DNA from: Trichobilharzia regenti
Lineage: Eukaryota; Platyhelminthes; Trematoda; Strigeidida; Schistosomatidae
Reading direction: 5' to 3'
Length of the DNA stretch: 64,000 nucleotides
Assembly (NCBI GenBank): GCA_944472135.2
Contig: OX235262.1
Location: 172,607,509-172,671,508 of the forward strand
Both the position numbers and the translations under genes were made by a program. Positions 19,263 through 30,869 of the stretch are shown piece by piece (positions within the stretch are counted from its first letter, which is position 1; each line of letters opens with the position of its first letter). The notes under the pieces were generated by a model. It saw nothing but the letters and a program-made list of their open reading frames with translations. It ran no database searches and was not told the DNA's origin.

Positions 19263-20575
19263 CCTATACGGCCGCTACTTCCTTTCTGCAGCCACTCTGG
19301 ATAGTGTTCTTAGACCTAATTTGACAGGATGCGCATCGAACAACCGATGTACTTGGCACCACAGCAACAGACGAACTGATATATTCACACATATAGAAGT
19401 GGGCAGGTACGAGATCTTGTCTTTTGGGCTTCTGCAGATCAGTGAGTGACTGGAGAACCCTACTCTCAGTGTTGCCGCTAAGAAAGTTTTCTTAAAGAAG
19501 TGGAAATTCTCCTCTTAATGATATCACTGATTAGGTCACTTTTGAAGTCAAGGTTAATTTGAAGTATTTTTTGGCATGGATGTCGTCTCTTGCTTTTGGA
19601 TTTTCTGTTTGATGTTTTTGTCTGTGATACATGGTGGATATCCGTTTTGTATGAAGATTTCTTCCAGGGTATCAGAGCTGCAGATGCATCGGAAGTGAGT
19701 AGTAAGGGATCTAATTAGGTTTCTTTTTTGACTGATTGGTACCCAGCTATTGAAGCTTGTCAGTTGGCCGTTCCATATGGGTTTCCTATGAATGGACCTT
19801 CTTAAAGTTCCGTCAGCTCTTCTTGTGGGTTCAACATCAAGAAAAGGAATTTTTTATTTCAAGAGTAAGCTTTGTAGCTGAATGGCATTTGTTGAATATT
19901 TGTAGTAATTGATGAAGATCGTGACCATCATTACAGATAGTAAAGATGTCGTCCACATATTTAGCGTAAAATTGGAGATTATCAGTAGTTGATTTGAGTG
20001 GGCCGTTCTCCATGCTTGCCATGAAGCAGTCTGCTAGTCATGGGTCCAATGGAGATCCCATTGCGATCCCATCTTGTTGTCTGTAAATAACATCGTTGAA
20101 TGCAAATTGTACATTAAGTTTGCATCTCAGTAGTAGTTCTTTTAAACAAACTGTAGGTAATCCGATGTTCATATGGTTTTCGTCTATACATTGAAAAATA
20201 TGACAGACAGTTTCTGTTAGTGGGACGTTGGTAAATAGTGACTTAATGTCAAGAGAAAGCATATTTTTGTTTGTTACGTTGATATCTTATGTATAGTCGA
20301 CGAATTGAAAGGTGTCACAAAGCGAATAGTGAACTTTCTTTGTACTGTGAATGGACTGTAGGCATTGAAGCTAACTGACGATTACCCCAGTTGAAGAGCT
20401 TTGAAAGATATCCGCCATCGACAAGTGTATCAATCAATATTTTACTGTTATCAGCTGTACAAATACATTGATACGTCTTCAGTAAGCACTTAGTCAAGCC
20501 TCTTATATTGTAATAGGCAGGAACTGAAAATTGGGATACTGTCCTGTCCAAGTAGGCTTTTTATAAATCGATCGT
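19263..20575 (-). pseudogene. Penelope-like element (family F), RT with partial GIY-YIG
   Basis: Minus-strand pieces, N to C: 'VPAYYNIRGLTKCLLKTYQ' (20,530-20,315), '[18 protein letters not shown]' and 'RQQDGIAMGSPLDP' (20,262-20,038), 'ENGPLKSTTDNLQFYAKYVD' with catalytic YVDD (about 19,945), and 'CGAKYIG' followed by 'HYPEWLQKG' near 19,290-19,370. Single-base shifts separate the pieces. The GIY-YIG domain is cut off at 19,263 by the LTR. Confidence 0.75.
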
Positions 20576-20684
20576 CTTATTGAGCCATCCTGCCTCTTTA
20601 ACTCAAAAGTCTGTGTAGGAATGCAGTTTGGTTGACATTTTCTGCCTCATATGTAGGAGCCAAGTGGGAAACCGTGAGTTAGGC

Positions 20685-20870
20685 ATCCGAAGTTAACAAG
20701 GATGAGATCGTGTGAGGAGGAGAATGGCAGCTTATAGGGCAGTCATGGTGGAGTCAGACAAAGAGGACTGCGCAGAACTGGATGGAGTGAAGATGTACTG
20801 TTGAAGCCCCATGTTCCACTAGTGTATTATCAGATAAGGATTAATAAGGTAGCTTAAGAGTAATAATAAA
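20685..20870 (+). mobile_element. RTE-like LINE 3' end
   Basis: It has 'gaggagaatggcagcttata', then the 3' terminus 'gttgaagccccatgttccac' and a short (taa)n at about 20,860. The 5' part is truncated. Confidence 0.65.
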
Positions 20871-20874
20871 TTGT

Positions 20875-21640
20875 TTTTGTACACACATTTGGGGCAGGGA
20901 GGGGCATAAGTTTACGAATAGCTGTCGTCTCTGCATATTTGAATAAGCCTTCCTGACTGTTATTACCAAATAACCTTGAGACCTATTTGAATTACGGAAT
21001 TGATTTGCTGTATCAACAAATTAAGCTTTTAACAAGCTTTGGTCCTGTGTCTAGGTAGAAACTAGGGGATTCAATTTATCATAGAGATTTTCAAACTAGG
21101 TATCTTGGGCTAAATCAGAGATATTCTTTGGTGGGATAGAAAGATTGAAACCAAGTGGCAGTGTCTCTTTATCATGTGTTAGATAATGAATTCGTCTTAT
21201 ACTCTCATCAGGATTTATTGGAAATGATTCTAATAGGTAGGCATTAGCACGTTATTCGAGCAATTTTTATTTAGTATTTTCTTTCTTTTTGTTAACTGCA
21301 AAGCCACAAAAATTGATGAATGTGATTTGGTAAATTGTAGAAACATGAAACAATACAGGTGAAAATAGTAAATGCAATTCACTTAATCCAAATGGCTTAG
21401 CATTAGAATGTACGTAATCCCTATGTTTACAGCAAAAATTGACGCATGCAACACCAATCTGTAACAGATAAAGCAATAGTCACACAAATAATGGAAGCAG
21501 AACACCGGGCTGAACGAAGAACCTGTATTTGAGCACAAAATCAAATTTTAAAGTGCGAGGATAGAGTTTTAGAATCTAACAGTCTTGTCGTCTTGGTTAC
21601 TGTTAAGCCTTTACGATTTTTGCACCTCTTTTGTCAGACG
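20875..21640. other. No recognised feature
   Basis: Frames are short and the sequence is not repeated elsewhere in the window as far as I can see. A poly-G run (about 21,655-21,666) marks the left edge of the gypsy remnant. Confidence 0.3.
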
Positions 21641-24190
21641 GTTACTTCTAGACCGGGGGGGGGGGACTGTCTTCAGTGCTGGAACTTCATATTGACAAAT
21701 GGCAGGTGGTGGCGTTATCGAATATGGGAATATTGCAGTAAGAGGGTGTATGGTAAGATTTCAACTTATTGCAGTAGGCGGTAATAATATTGGCACTTTC
21801 TTGCTGAAGGTTTTTCAGGAAGTTGTCGGAGGACATGCCCGCACGATTTCTACTGGTTCCTGCAATGGAGTGGCACAGATGGACGATGGAGCTAAACATA
21901 GTTGCCGACTGGGCAAATATGGGCAAATGGGACGCGGAAAAGACGACCATACACATTTTTTTTGATGATACCTTGATGAATACTGTTGAGTACGCTCCAG
22001 ATTATAATCTACTGCCAAGCGATTGCGCAGTTCTCGGTCATAGTTGATGTACTCAAAGGGTAGTAGTGGTACGTGAACTTCAACTGGAAGACGTAATTCG
22101 TGATCATACAGAAGAAAAGAAGGAGGGAAACACGCTGATGAATGAATGGAAGGTCGGTTGATGAGAAGACCCCGGAGTATTGTATCGTTCAAAGTATCTG
22201 TTGGCAATCGATGCAATAAAGCTCACTGTATATTTTTGATTGTTCGATTAGTACGTTTCACTAATCCACTTCCTTCTGGATGGTAGACCGTCGTGTCAGT
22301 CTTCAGAATACCAAATAAGTTTTAGGTGGGAGCGATAAGTTGGCTCTCGAAGACCAAGCCCTGATCGGAGTGCAATGATTATGGGGCTTTAAGGCAAGTA
22401 ATCTAGTTTTACATAATCTCCCTAGACACTGTGATTGCATTTTGTTGCTGCAAATGTGCCGCTTCACACAATTTTGTAAAATAGTCAGTCATTACCAAGA
22501 TGTATCGGCTAACTCGTTTCGAAGTCGGGATAGGCCCCATGATATCACTGCCCACTCAGTAATTCCATGCTTTTGTTAACATGGGTACGAGGGGCTCTCG
22601 AGATTTCGCAAGGGCTACTTAGTCCGACTGCAGACGTCACAATTCGGCAACATCCTGATACAAAAGCTGCTACCAGAATCGGAAAGGGATAGCATGTTCC
22701 ATCTCGTGTCGGACAACATGACCGAGATGGTAGTACACTCGGCTGGTGAACTCCTATTCCTTTACGTTTAGAGCTAGAAGACATGTAGATGAATTCGGCA
22801 TCATCTACTAGTCAAGGCAAGGTCCATTTTCTACAGATACATCGTGTCGGGGCGTGTAAATGTTGTGATTCTTTAGACTCAGGGGGTTTATTATTTCTGT
22901 GACGTTGTCGTAAGTAGACGGGTTCTATGTCTGCTACCGCTGCTTGCAGGAATGCCCGGTCGACATCTGTTGCTGTACCAAGGATGACATTGACTGTGAG
23001 ATCAAAGATAGACAGTAGAGAGAGTGCATCTGCATTGATGAGCTGTTATTCTGGTCGATATTTACAAGTGAAGTCGAGTCCCTTTAAGTGCTCTCGCCAA
23101 CGTGCTACCTATCCCTCAGGTATCCGGAATGTCTCCAGCCTTGATAGTTACGGAACTAATGCAGGATTTCAACCATGGCGAACATTTGCCTGGTCTCTTG
23201 CTAGCGTACGCCTTAACCCACTAGTGGGCGTCAGGCAACACCTGTGACAGGACAGTCCATGTTGCAATAGCACTGACATCGATATCCAGAATGAATGGGC
23301 CCGCAGTCGATGATGTGTCGGGAAATACTAATTTGTCAAATGCATTTTGACATTCTACAATCCATGAGGATTTCCTCTCTTTTTCGGTCAGTCGATGTAA
23401 GGGTGCTGATTACGACGCAAAATTAGGTACAAACCATCTGTAGTATGACACCATACCAGAGAAGCTCCGAAGATCGTTAGGTGATTTTGGTGAGGCCCAG
23501 GTTGAAATGAGTTTGGTCTTACTCGGATCTGTTTGAATTCCCTCTGTTTTTATGTAGTGACCCAGAAAGATTACTTCATGCTACAGAAATTATCATCTGA
23601 AGGGATTAAGCTTTCGTCAGTGGGTCTCTAAACAATGAAGAAATGTCAACTATATGTCCTTGTAATAGCTTCCCGAACACAATTATATCGTCTAGTTAGA
23701 CAAGACACTAAGAAGGTATCAACTCGTCTAGTACCAGCTGCAACAGCCACCGGAATGTATCAGGGGCGTTAGGTAGCTCAGATGGCTTATTTTGAAATTC
23801 GTACAGCCCGCTAGGCAGGATGAAGGTTGTCTTCTGTCGATTTTATGGTCTCAGTTTAACTTGCCACTATCCGGAGGCTAGACTTAATTTCGGGAACCAT
23901 GTGGGGTCACTCAATGTGTCTGAGATGGTGTCTATTCGGGGCAGCGGGAAGTAATCACGTTTAATAATGACGTTCAACTGGCGATAATCAACACATAGTC
24001 TGATAGAGCCTTTCTTTTTTCCAAGACGATGGGTGATGCCCATGGGGACGAGGAGGATGTGATAATCTTTTTCTCTTTAACTTCTCATTGATCAGAGCGT
24101 TTAGTTGGGTGTAGTAATGAGGTTGGATTCTATGACGTGTAAAACTATGTACTACTGATGAATTGAAATGAGTAGTTGCATCCCGCTCAT
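21640..24190 (-). pseudogene. Gypsy-like LTR retrotransposon pol, decayed
   Basis: On the minus strand, right to left: reverse transcriptase ('KGSIRLCVDYRQLNVIIKRD', 24,040-23,950; 'LPSGLYEF', about 23,810), then RNase H-like region (unclear), integrase zinc region and core ('GPIPTSKRVSRYILVMTDYF', about 22,530; 'LHSDQG', about 22,365; 'VYHPEGSGLVKRTNRTIKN', about 22,260), and an integrase tail open at 22,216-21,815 ('DHELRLPVEVHV'). Many stops and shifts occur. The third acidic residue of the integrase triad appears as Lys (GLVK for GLVE), so it would be catalytically dead even apart from the breaks. No flanking LTR was recognised. Confidence 0.75.
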
Positions 24191-24390
24191 ATCAACCAGC
24201 GGTTATTGCTAACCAGATCGAGGTGATCTAGAGGTTTAAACTGATTCAAACCAGGTTCACCGCTGATGAGCTCCACCTCAAATGAGTAAAACCGCATTCC
24301 GGTGTTTCGACCACCTCAATCCAGCCAGCGAGTACTACTGGCAGATATGAGTGGTGAACAACTACTTATCTCAGCAAATCAGTAGTATAT
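24110..24390 (-). repeat. Dispersed repeat, unclassified
   Basis: The minus strand shares blocks with 30,550-30,740 on plus: 'ctagatcacctcgatctggt' against 'ctagatcatttagatctggc', and 'gctggttgat' against 'actggttgaa'. No tRNA-like boxes or coding were found; possibly a SINE or a DNA-transposon remnant. Confidence 0.45.
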
Positions 24391-24904
24391 AATTTTATAA
24401 TTAAATTTAATTTTATTCGAATGGATTGTCCGCCTTAGATTTATGTTCTTTACAAAACAGCAATTACTGAAATTATAAAGGTGATTGTAAGCTGAAACGA
24501 CAATCTGTTCTGAAGTTATTATTAGTCTTAGTTTGTACTGACCCTTTTGTTTGTGATTTCGCTTTTGTTTTTTATACTGTTATTGTGATGAATACTTTCA
24601 GAATGGATGGAAGACCCAAACTAAAGCATGACCAATAGTTGTTGACTTTCAAATGTATACACATTAGCTATGAGTCATACCGACTCATGATTTTGTTTTT
24701 ACACACTTCCTCAATGAAAAATTTAGGTCATATTTGTTGCATGATTGAGATGACTTCACTTCTAGGGTAATATTTAACAATTTTGAAGGATTAGTCACTT
24801 CTTTATTTTAGATATATACATTTTACAGGATAGACGTGCATATGAGACAACAATTTATTCCATCAAACTAGTCTCTTTATTCATCTATAAAATTTCTCCT
24901 TATA

Positions 24905-25868
24905 TCTTCTTCTGTAGAATTCTATCCGCTGATATTTCCTGGTCGTCTCATATCTTGATGATTTCTAAGAAAATATTCCGTCTTACCTTCTACATCAAGA
25001 AGTTAAGACATTCTGAAATAACCCAACCCTTACTCCTAAGATTCCTTACCTCTTGCATCCTGCCTATTATTCTCTATTGTCCCCCCTTAGTTTTTCCAGG
25101 GCTACTGAAGAAAAACAATGCCTTATTACGCAGGATGTTAAAGGTTGTCAGAAGGGTAAGCAACGTGACACTTAACCAGCTTGTTAATATTCTGGTCGAC
25201 AGGCACTTGGACTCATGTGAAAAATGGGCTAAATCCATTTTATCTAACTCACACCACCACCCTCTTCATTCACAACTCTCCCCTTGTATCTCATCAGGAA
25301 AAGCCAGAAGCCTATATAGAAAACTGTATGCTCGCACTAGCAAGTACAAAACTCAACCATACCCTACTTAGCTCGTGTTCTGTGCGATAAAGAAAGCATT
25401 AGACGTGATACCTATAACTTATTGAATAGTCAGTAGAACAATTGGTTCTCGTCTTTCCAACTCATATCATTTGTAGGTACAATGTTTTCTTTCTTTCTTT
25501 TCCTTTTCTCTCAATCTCTTTATTTTGCTGTGTTGTTTTGTTTCTCTCTTCCTTACAAACTCCACTTAACACAGTCTTCTTCGTTCTTTCACACTCTGTA
25601 TATCTCGACCTTTTTGTTACCGCTTACGCCAGTAAATATGCTAGCACTCTGCTTTTCTAACACCTTCAAATACTCTGTTCAGTTTTTGGCTTTGCTACCG
25701 ACATGCCAATATGTTGTTGTCATAACTAACTGAGATTACCCTTAATCTATGTAGGATTTTATTTATTGTTAATGTACTAACTGGATGCAATACTGTAGTG
25801 AAATGCTAAGAATTCCATTCTGGATCACAAGTACTGTTTTGGAATAAAGCAAATTATTATTATTATTA
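24905..25868 (+). pseudogene. CR1-like LINE, 5'-truncated, plus strand
   Basis: It begins inside the RT/C-terminal region ('ADISWSSHIL', then 'KKIFRLTFYIKKLRHSEITQ') and stays open to 25,371 ('QLSPCISSGKARSLYRK'), where a frameshift follows. The 3'-UTR ends 'gttttggaataaagcaaatt' with an (att)n tail at 25,853-25,868. It aligns with codons for the last third of the ORF at 6680-9742. Confidence 0.8.
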
Positions 25869-26700
25869 ATTGATCGCATAGGAATTGATGTCTGTGTAGC
25901 CTATTATATAAGGCCCAACTTTTCTCAGTTAACTAGTTAGCTAGTATTCTAGTGGCTGCTAAACCTGAGAAGAGAGGGAAGGTTGGGTGTGCGGTGCTAG
26001 GAATGGGGAGGTGAAATGTTCGTACAGTGTAAGAAGTCGTCTTGAAGGGTTGCCCAAGTTGCCAAAAGAAGTGAGAATATACTGCATAAAAATGCTCAGA
26101 ATCTGTATGAGCAGATGGAATGGATGTGGACTGTTGAATTTGTCAGCTGAAGAGTCAGTAATGTATTCCAGTTACCCAGACGACAACCACAAACACAATG
26201 AATTAGTGACTAGCAATGGGAACCAATCTCCTCTCGTCCTGTGGGATGATGATAGCGAGACCCGACTGATATATATCCACATGATGTGTGTTTTGTTTTG
26301 ACAGTCTGTTATATCTTGCTATGTGTATATAGGTCGATATTCCATTATAACTGACATTATGCTTCTGTCTGTCCACTAACTAAACAAACAATGTATGACC
26401 TTGTTGTCACATGACATTACAATCAATCATGGTAAGACGTTATCTTATTGGTTCATGTGTATTAGCCATTTTCATATATACTCTTGCTTTATTATTCTTG
26501 TTGTTCTTGTTCACACGTTTCGTACATCTAAGTACCCTTCCACACATATACTTGTGTGACATTTATTTTCCTTGTCTGGGAAATACAAGTATCATCGTAA
26601 ACCTGGTGGTCTTCTGATTTCCCTCTTTCCGCGTCAGGACTATTAACTACTCGACGAGTACATAACACCAACTCAAGAGAAAAGAAGATTACAATTATGC
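25869..26700. other. No recognised feature
   Basis: There is an open stretch of 104 codons (25,987-26,301) starting 'MCGARNGEV', but no homology is apparent to me and its composition is like the surroundings. I do not call it a gene. Confidence 0.3.
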
Positions 26701-26719
26701 AATGCTACCCGCCTATTAA

Positions 26720-28145
26720 ACAATTCAGAATAAGAGAAGAAGGAAAACTTCTATTGTTAACTGCAGACAGTAATGGATAACATTACAAATGGTAAATGAA
26801 AATCCTAATGAGCGACATGAGTGCCAGCCGAACTGGGAACAGACAACACAGGCAGAGAACTTACCATGGGTCGGGAGGCTCTAGCTAGGGAAATGAATGT
26901 CAATGGAGAACTATTTTTAAGCAACTGAGCTTTCAATGATTTGATGATTGGAGGCAGTGTGTACAAACACAAGGATATACACTAGGCAACATGGACTTCG
27001 TCTGATAGAAACACCGAAAACCAGACAGATTTCGTCTCAGGGAAGTGGAGACACAGTCAGTCTGCTGAACACAGATTCGAGCAGGGAAGCAGGTGTGGGC
27101 TCAGACCATCATCTAGTTTAAGGAGCCTTCAAGGTCAAGCTGAAATCCTTCAAAACAATTGGAGACAGGTCACTGTAATACAAGTTCAACACTCAGAAAC
27201 TGAAGGACAAAACTACAAGGGATACCTACACTACAGATCAGATCAGAGCGTAGTCAGGGACATTAAGCGGCATCACTGAGGAAACCTGTGTGGAAGAACA
27301 TTGGAACTAACTCTTTGATGGTGATTTTCAAGGAAACGTGTGCAGCTGTTCCAGGGGGAAGGAAGAGACAAGACAAGGAATGATTGTCAACGGACACCTA
27401 CCTGGAAGCCGATAGAAGAGAGGAAAGGAGGGTGGTGAAGCAGAAGATGAACCAATACAGAGATGGACAACAGGAGGAGAAGCTAAGTTCAATATATATC
27501 TCACTGAATAAAGATAGAGATGAAGAACAGTGCTAGGAAAGACAAAAGACAACTCAACACACACAGGCGGAACTGACGAGGATATCAAAGCCGGAATCGG
27601 AAAAATAAGGCAAGCTTTCATTACTCTCAAATCTGTGTAGAGGTCAACAGCAATCAGCATCAAAAATAAGATCCGGATTTTCAACTCCAATGTAAAGTCA
27701 GTGCTACTATACGGATGAGAGACTTGTCGAGTCATAAAGAGCATGTCAAACAAACTTCAGACCTTCATTAACAGCTGTCTTCGCTCAATACTCAAGATCA
27801 GATGGTCAGAAAAGATCAGCAACAGGGATCTCTGGGAGCGAACCAATCAGGAACCGATTGTGAAACAAATAGGCAGGAAGAAATGGAGATGGATTGGCTG
27901 GCCATACTCTGAGGAAACCATCAAGTGACATCACACGCCAGGTCATCGCTCGAGTGGAACCCGAAAGGGAGGCAGCGAGTTGGTCTTCAGTGCGAGGGTG
28001 ACTTGGAGGAGGTCATGCGAGAAGGAGATGAAAGCATGTGGACAGACCTGGAGCGGGGTGAAAAAGTTGTCAGAAAACAGAAGGCAATGGAGGTGCGCAG
28101 CTGAAGCCCTATGTTCCTCTAGGAACTAAAGGATACAATAATAAA
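26720..28145 (+). pseudogene. RTE-like LINE with internal deletion
   Basis: The endonuclease region (about 26,810-27,130) shows 'KHKDIH', 'ATWTS' and 'RNTENQ', resembling the RTE endonuclease motif for 'TENQIDH'. The RT core is missing. From about 27,570 the thumb and C-terminal part is readable: 'DIKAGIGKIRQAFITLKSV'-like sequence, then 'NKLQTFINSCLRSILKIRWS', 'RKKWRWIGWPYSEETIK'. The 3' terminus 'gctgaagccctatgttcctc' with 'caataataa' ends at 28,143. Confidence 0.7.
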
Positions 28146-28159
28146 TACGACACACTGGC

Positions 28160-30545
28160 CTGCAACTGAAGCAGAGCAGGCGAGTCGCAGGTCGAAATTC
28201 GACCTGAGAACATTATATCAGATAACCAGGTCTCTATCCAGGAAGAGATCAACACTTCAAATTGAAGTATGCGCTGAAGATGTCACCCAGTAGGGTGATG
28301 AAAGCTTCACATATTATCCATCCAGCTCAGAGAACACAACCACATCAGAGATCAACACAGATGAAACCGATAAATGATGGTCAAGGTAACCTAATTGTCA
28401 AAGAGGATAAACAAAGGAAACAATGGGGTTATCACTTTAAGGGACTGTTTAATCGACCATCACCTGCAACCCACCCAGAAATATCAAAAACAGCAAGCAT
28501 AGAACTGCCTACCAGTGAACACTGACTCTCCGACAAAAACAGTAAGCTTAAACGTGATAAAGCTACTGAAGCCCGGTAAGACAGCAGGACCAGACGGATT
28601 TCCATGCAAAGCACTAAAAATGGACCCAGAGACTGTGGAAAACATGCTAACAGCATTATTGGAAACGGTTTGGATTGAAGGAAAAGTAGCTTGAAAATCC
28701 CCATTGAGTCATATGAAAAAGAGAAGACGTTCAGTGAAGAGACTCTTTTCGGCGAATTCATTCACATAGCTGTACAACCGCATTTATATATAATTATTTG
28801 TGTGTGTGTGTACATGAGGTTTGTCAAGTTTAGATATTAGATCAGGTAACACAAGAATGATCTAATATAGAAACAAGGTTAATCAGACACCAACTAAAGT
28901 AAGATTGAGTTAGTAGGTTAGATGATGTAATATAATTGACTAAAGTGTTTCAACCTAGGTCAAGATAGCAACAGAGGTAATTACAGGTAGACATCTAGAG
29001 ACAAAGACCCCACTTCTACTTACTTCTTACCTGTAATTACCTCTGTGATATCCTGACCTAAGTTGAAACACTTTAGTCAGTTATATTACATCATCTAACC
29101 TACTAACTCAATCTTACTTTAGTTGGTGTCTGATTAACCTCGTTTCTATATTAGATCATTCTTGTGTTACCTGATCTAATATCTAAACTTGACAAACCTC
29201 ATGTACACACACACACAAATAATTATATATAAATGCGGTTGTACAGCTATGTGAATGAATTCGTGGAAGGAAAAGTGTCTACTAACTGGAAGAGAAGCTG
29301 GCTACCTTGTCAAACTACCAAAGAAGAGTGACTTACGCCGGTCTCTGCAAGAACTGGAGTGAAATGATGCTTTTGTCCATACCAAGTAAACTACCAAGTC
29401 GCATCATCCTGAAGAGAATAAAAGATGCATCGGATGCAGAAATCCACCATCCCGGGACAAGTTAAATTCAGAAGAAGCAAATTATATGTTGATTAAATTG
29501 TAACTCTACGCATCATTGTCATCACAGAACAAAGCATAGAATGGCAGTCAAAGTTCACTCTACCTCAACTTCATCGACTTTGAAAAGATCTAAAGTGTAG
29601 ACCAAGAAGCAATCTGGAAACTACTTCAACACTACGGCGTGCAGTGCCCCAAGTCTTTATCAACCACATTCAACAGCTATATGACTATGCAGCGTGTCAC
29701 CGAGGAAAACTCAGAGTTGCCTGGCTCTGAAGTGAATGTAGGGGTAAGACAAGACTGACTATGATCATCCACGATGATATTCCTAATGGTGGTAGTTTGT
29801 ATTATGCGTCAAATTGTGCTTGGAAGCGAAAAGACAGGGAAGTACTGGATTGATAAAAAGGCTCTAGAGGATCCGAATTAAGCCTATGACTTATATTCAG
29901 TGTGGCACAAACTCGAAGAAGACTTGCAGGCGAAAATCAACAAATGGACAGGAGAGGTAAACAGCAAAGACGGGACTCCAGGTAAACATAGAGAAGACAG
30001 AAGTGATCTAGATAACCAACCAACCAACCAAACGCAACAAAAACCAGCACCAATCACCATCAACGAGGGAAATTTGAGAGGGGTCACTTCCTTTCCTTAT
30101 TTACGAAGTTTTGTTTGAACTATAGGCTACAGCACGGATGAGGATGTGAAAACTGGGATCAGAAAGGTAAGACCCACCTACATCATTCTGGTACACTCAG
30201 AATAAAGAACAAACTTCAACATTTGTGTCATGTCACTCAGTTCTTCTATATAGTTCAGAATATTGGCGCGTCACAAAAAGCACTTCTAACAGGCTACTGC
30301 AAAGATTCATCAACAGCCACCATCAACTAGCTGTATACTAAAGGCCATATGGCCAAAAAGGAAAAGCCAGCTACAAGGAAATCAGGGAACGAATCAACCA
30401 AGGCTCCATTGTCGAACGAATATCCCGAAGGAAATAGGGATTTATTCAAAAAAAGGCTGAAAAGACTGCTGAGTGACATATCGTACCGAACACGCCATCA
30501 CTGGAGTGGAAGATGAATGGAAATCTGCGAGTTGTGCGTCCGACA
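28160..30545 (+). pseudogene. RTE-like LINE, second copy, split by hairpin insert
   Basis: An open part at 28,262-28,525 reads '...VKEDKQRKQWGYHFKGLFNR', the region in front of RT. Then 'LLKPGKTAGPDGFPCKAL' (about 28,560-28,620). The 578-bp insert interrupts at 28,688. After 29,277 RT pieces continue ('QTTKEE', 'VNYQVASS'; the helix and FADD region is badly decayed), then 'LEEDLQAKINKWTGEV' (29,910-29,960). The copy fades near 30,545 without a clear 3' terminus. Confidence 0.7.
28688..29265. mobile_element. Insert carrying a 509-bp near-perfect inverted repeat
   Basis: Arms 28,754-28,989 and 29,028-29,262 (about 236 bp) are almost identical in inverse, with only a few substitutions and a 38-nt loop. 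The outermost bases are gaattcattcacatag. A 66-nt leader (28,688-28,753) lies outside the arms. The insert is flanked by gaaggaaaagt at 28,677-28,687 and 29,266-29,276, within an RTE reading frame that would be continuous without it. It has no coding capacity. It resembles a foldback-type element, but the long duplication favours target-primed insertion. Confidence 0.75.
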
Positions 30546-30549
30546 GTGA

Positions 30550-30775
30550 TAAGGATGGGATCATTTCTAGTCAAAATCAAGTGGTTTTAACTGATTCAGT
30601 GCTGACCAACTCAGCCTTAAACGACTGAAACAGACATCCAGTGTCTAGATCATTTAGATCTGGCTAGCAATTACTACTGGTTGAAGTCAGTAGTGTAGAG
30701 CGTCACAGCAGTACTAGCTTTACTTTTGAAAATTACGTTAACATATAACACAGAATTCTCAGAGTAGTCACTTCC
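30550..30775 (+). repeat. Dispersed repeat, unclassified
   Basis: Plus-strand counterpart of 24,110-24,390 (shared 'tagatctggctagcaattac' type block and 'ttttaactgattca'). It lies between two RTE copies. Confidence 0.45.
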
Positions 30776-30869
30776 AAAATATTTACACTCTATGTAGAAT
30801 ACTACTCATCGATAGTATACTGTACGACTCGATATCATTTAATCTGAAATACCACTCAATCCTCTACGA

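Noticed and set aside
25987..26301. Open frame of 104 codons as a possible small gene
   Set aside because: No recognisable motif, no splice context, surroundings full of transposon debris. A frame of this length is expected by chance.
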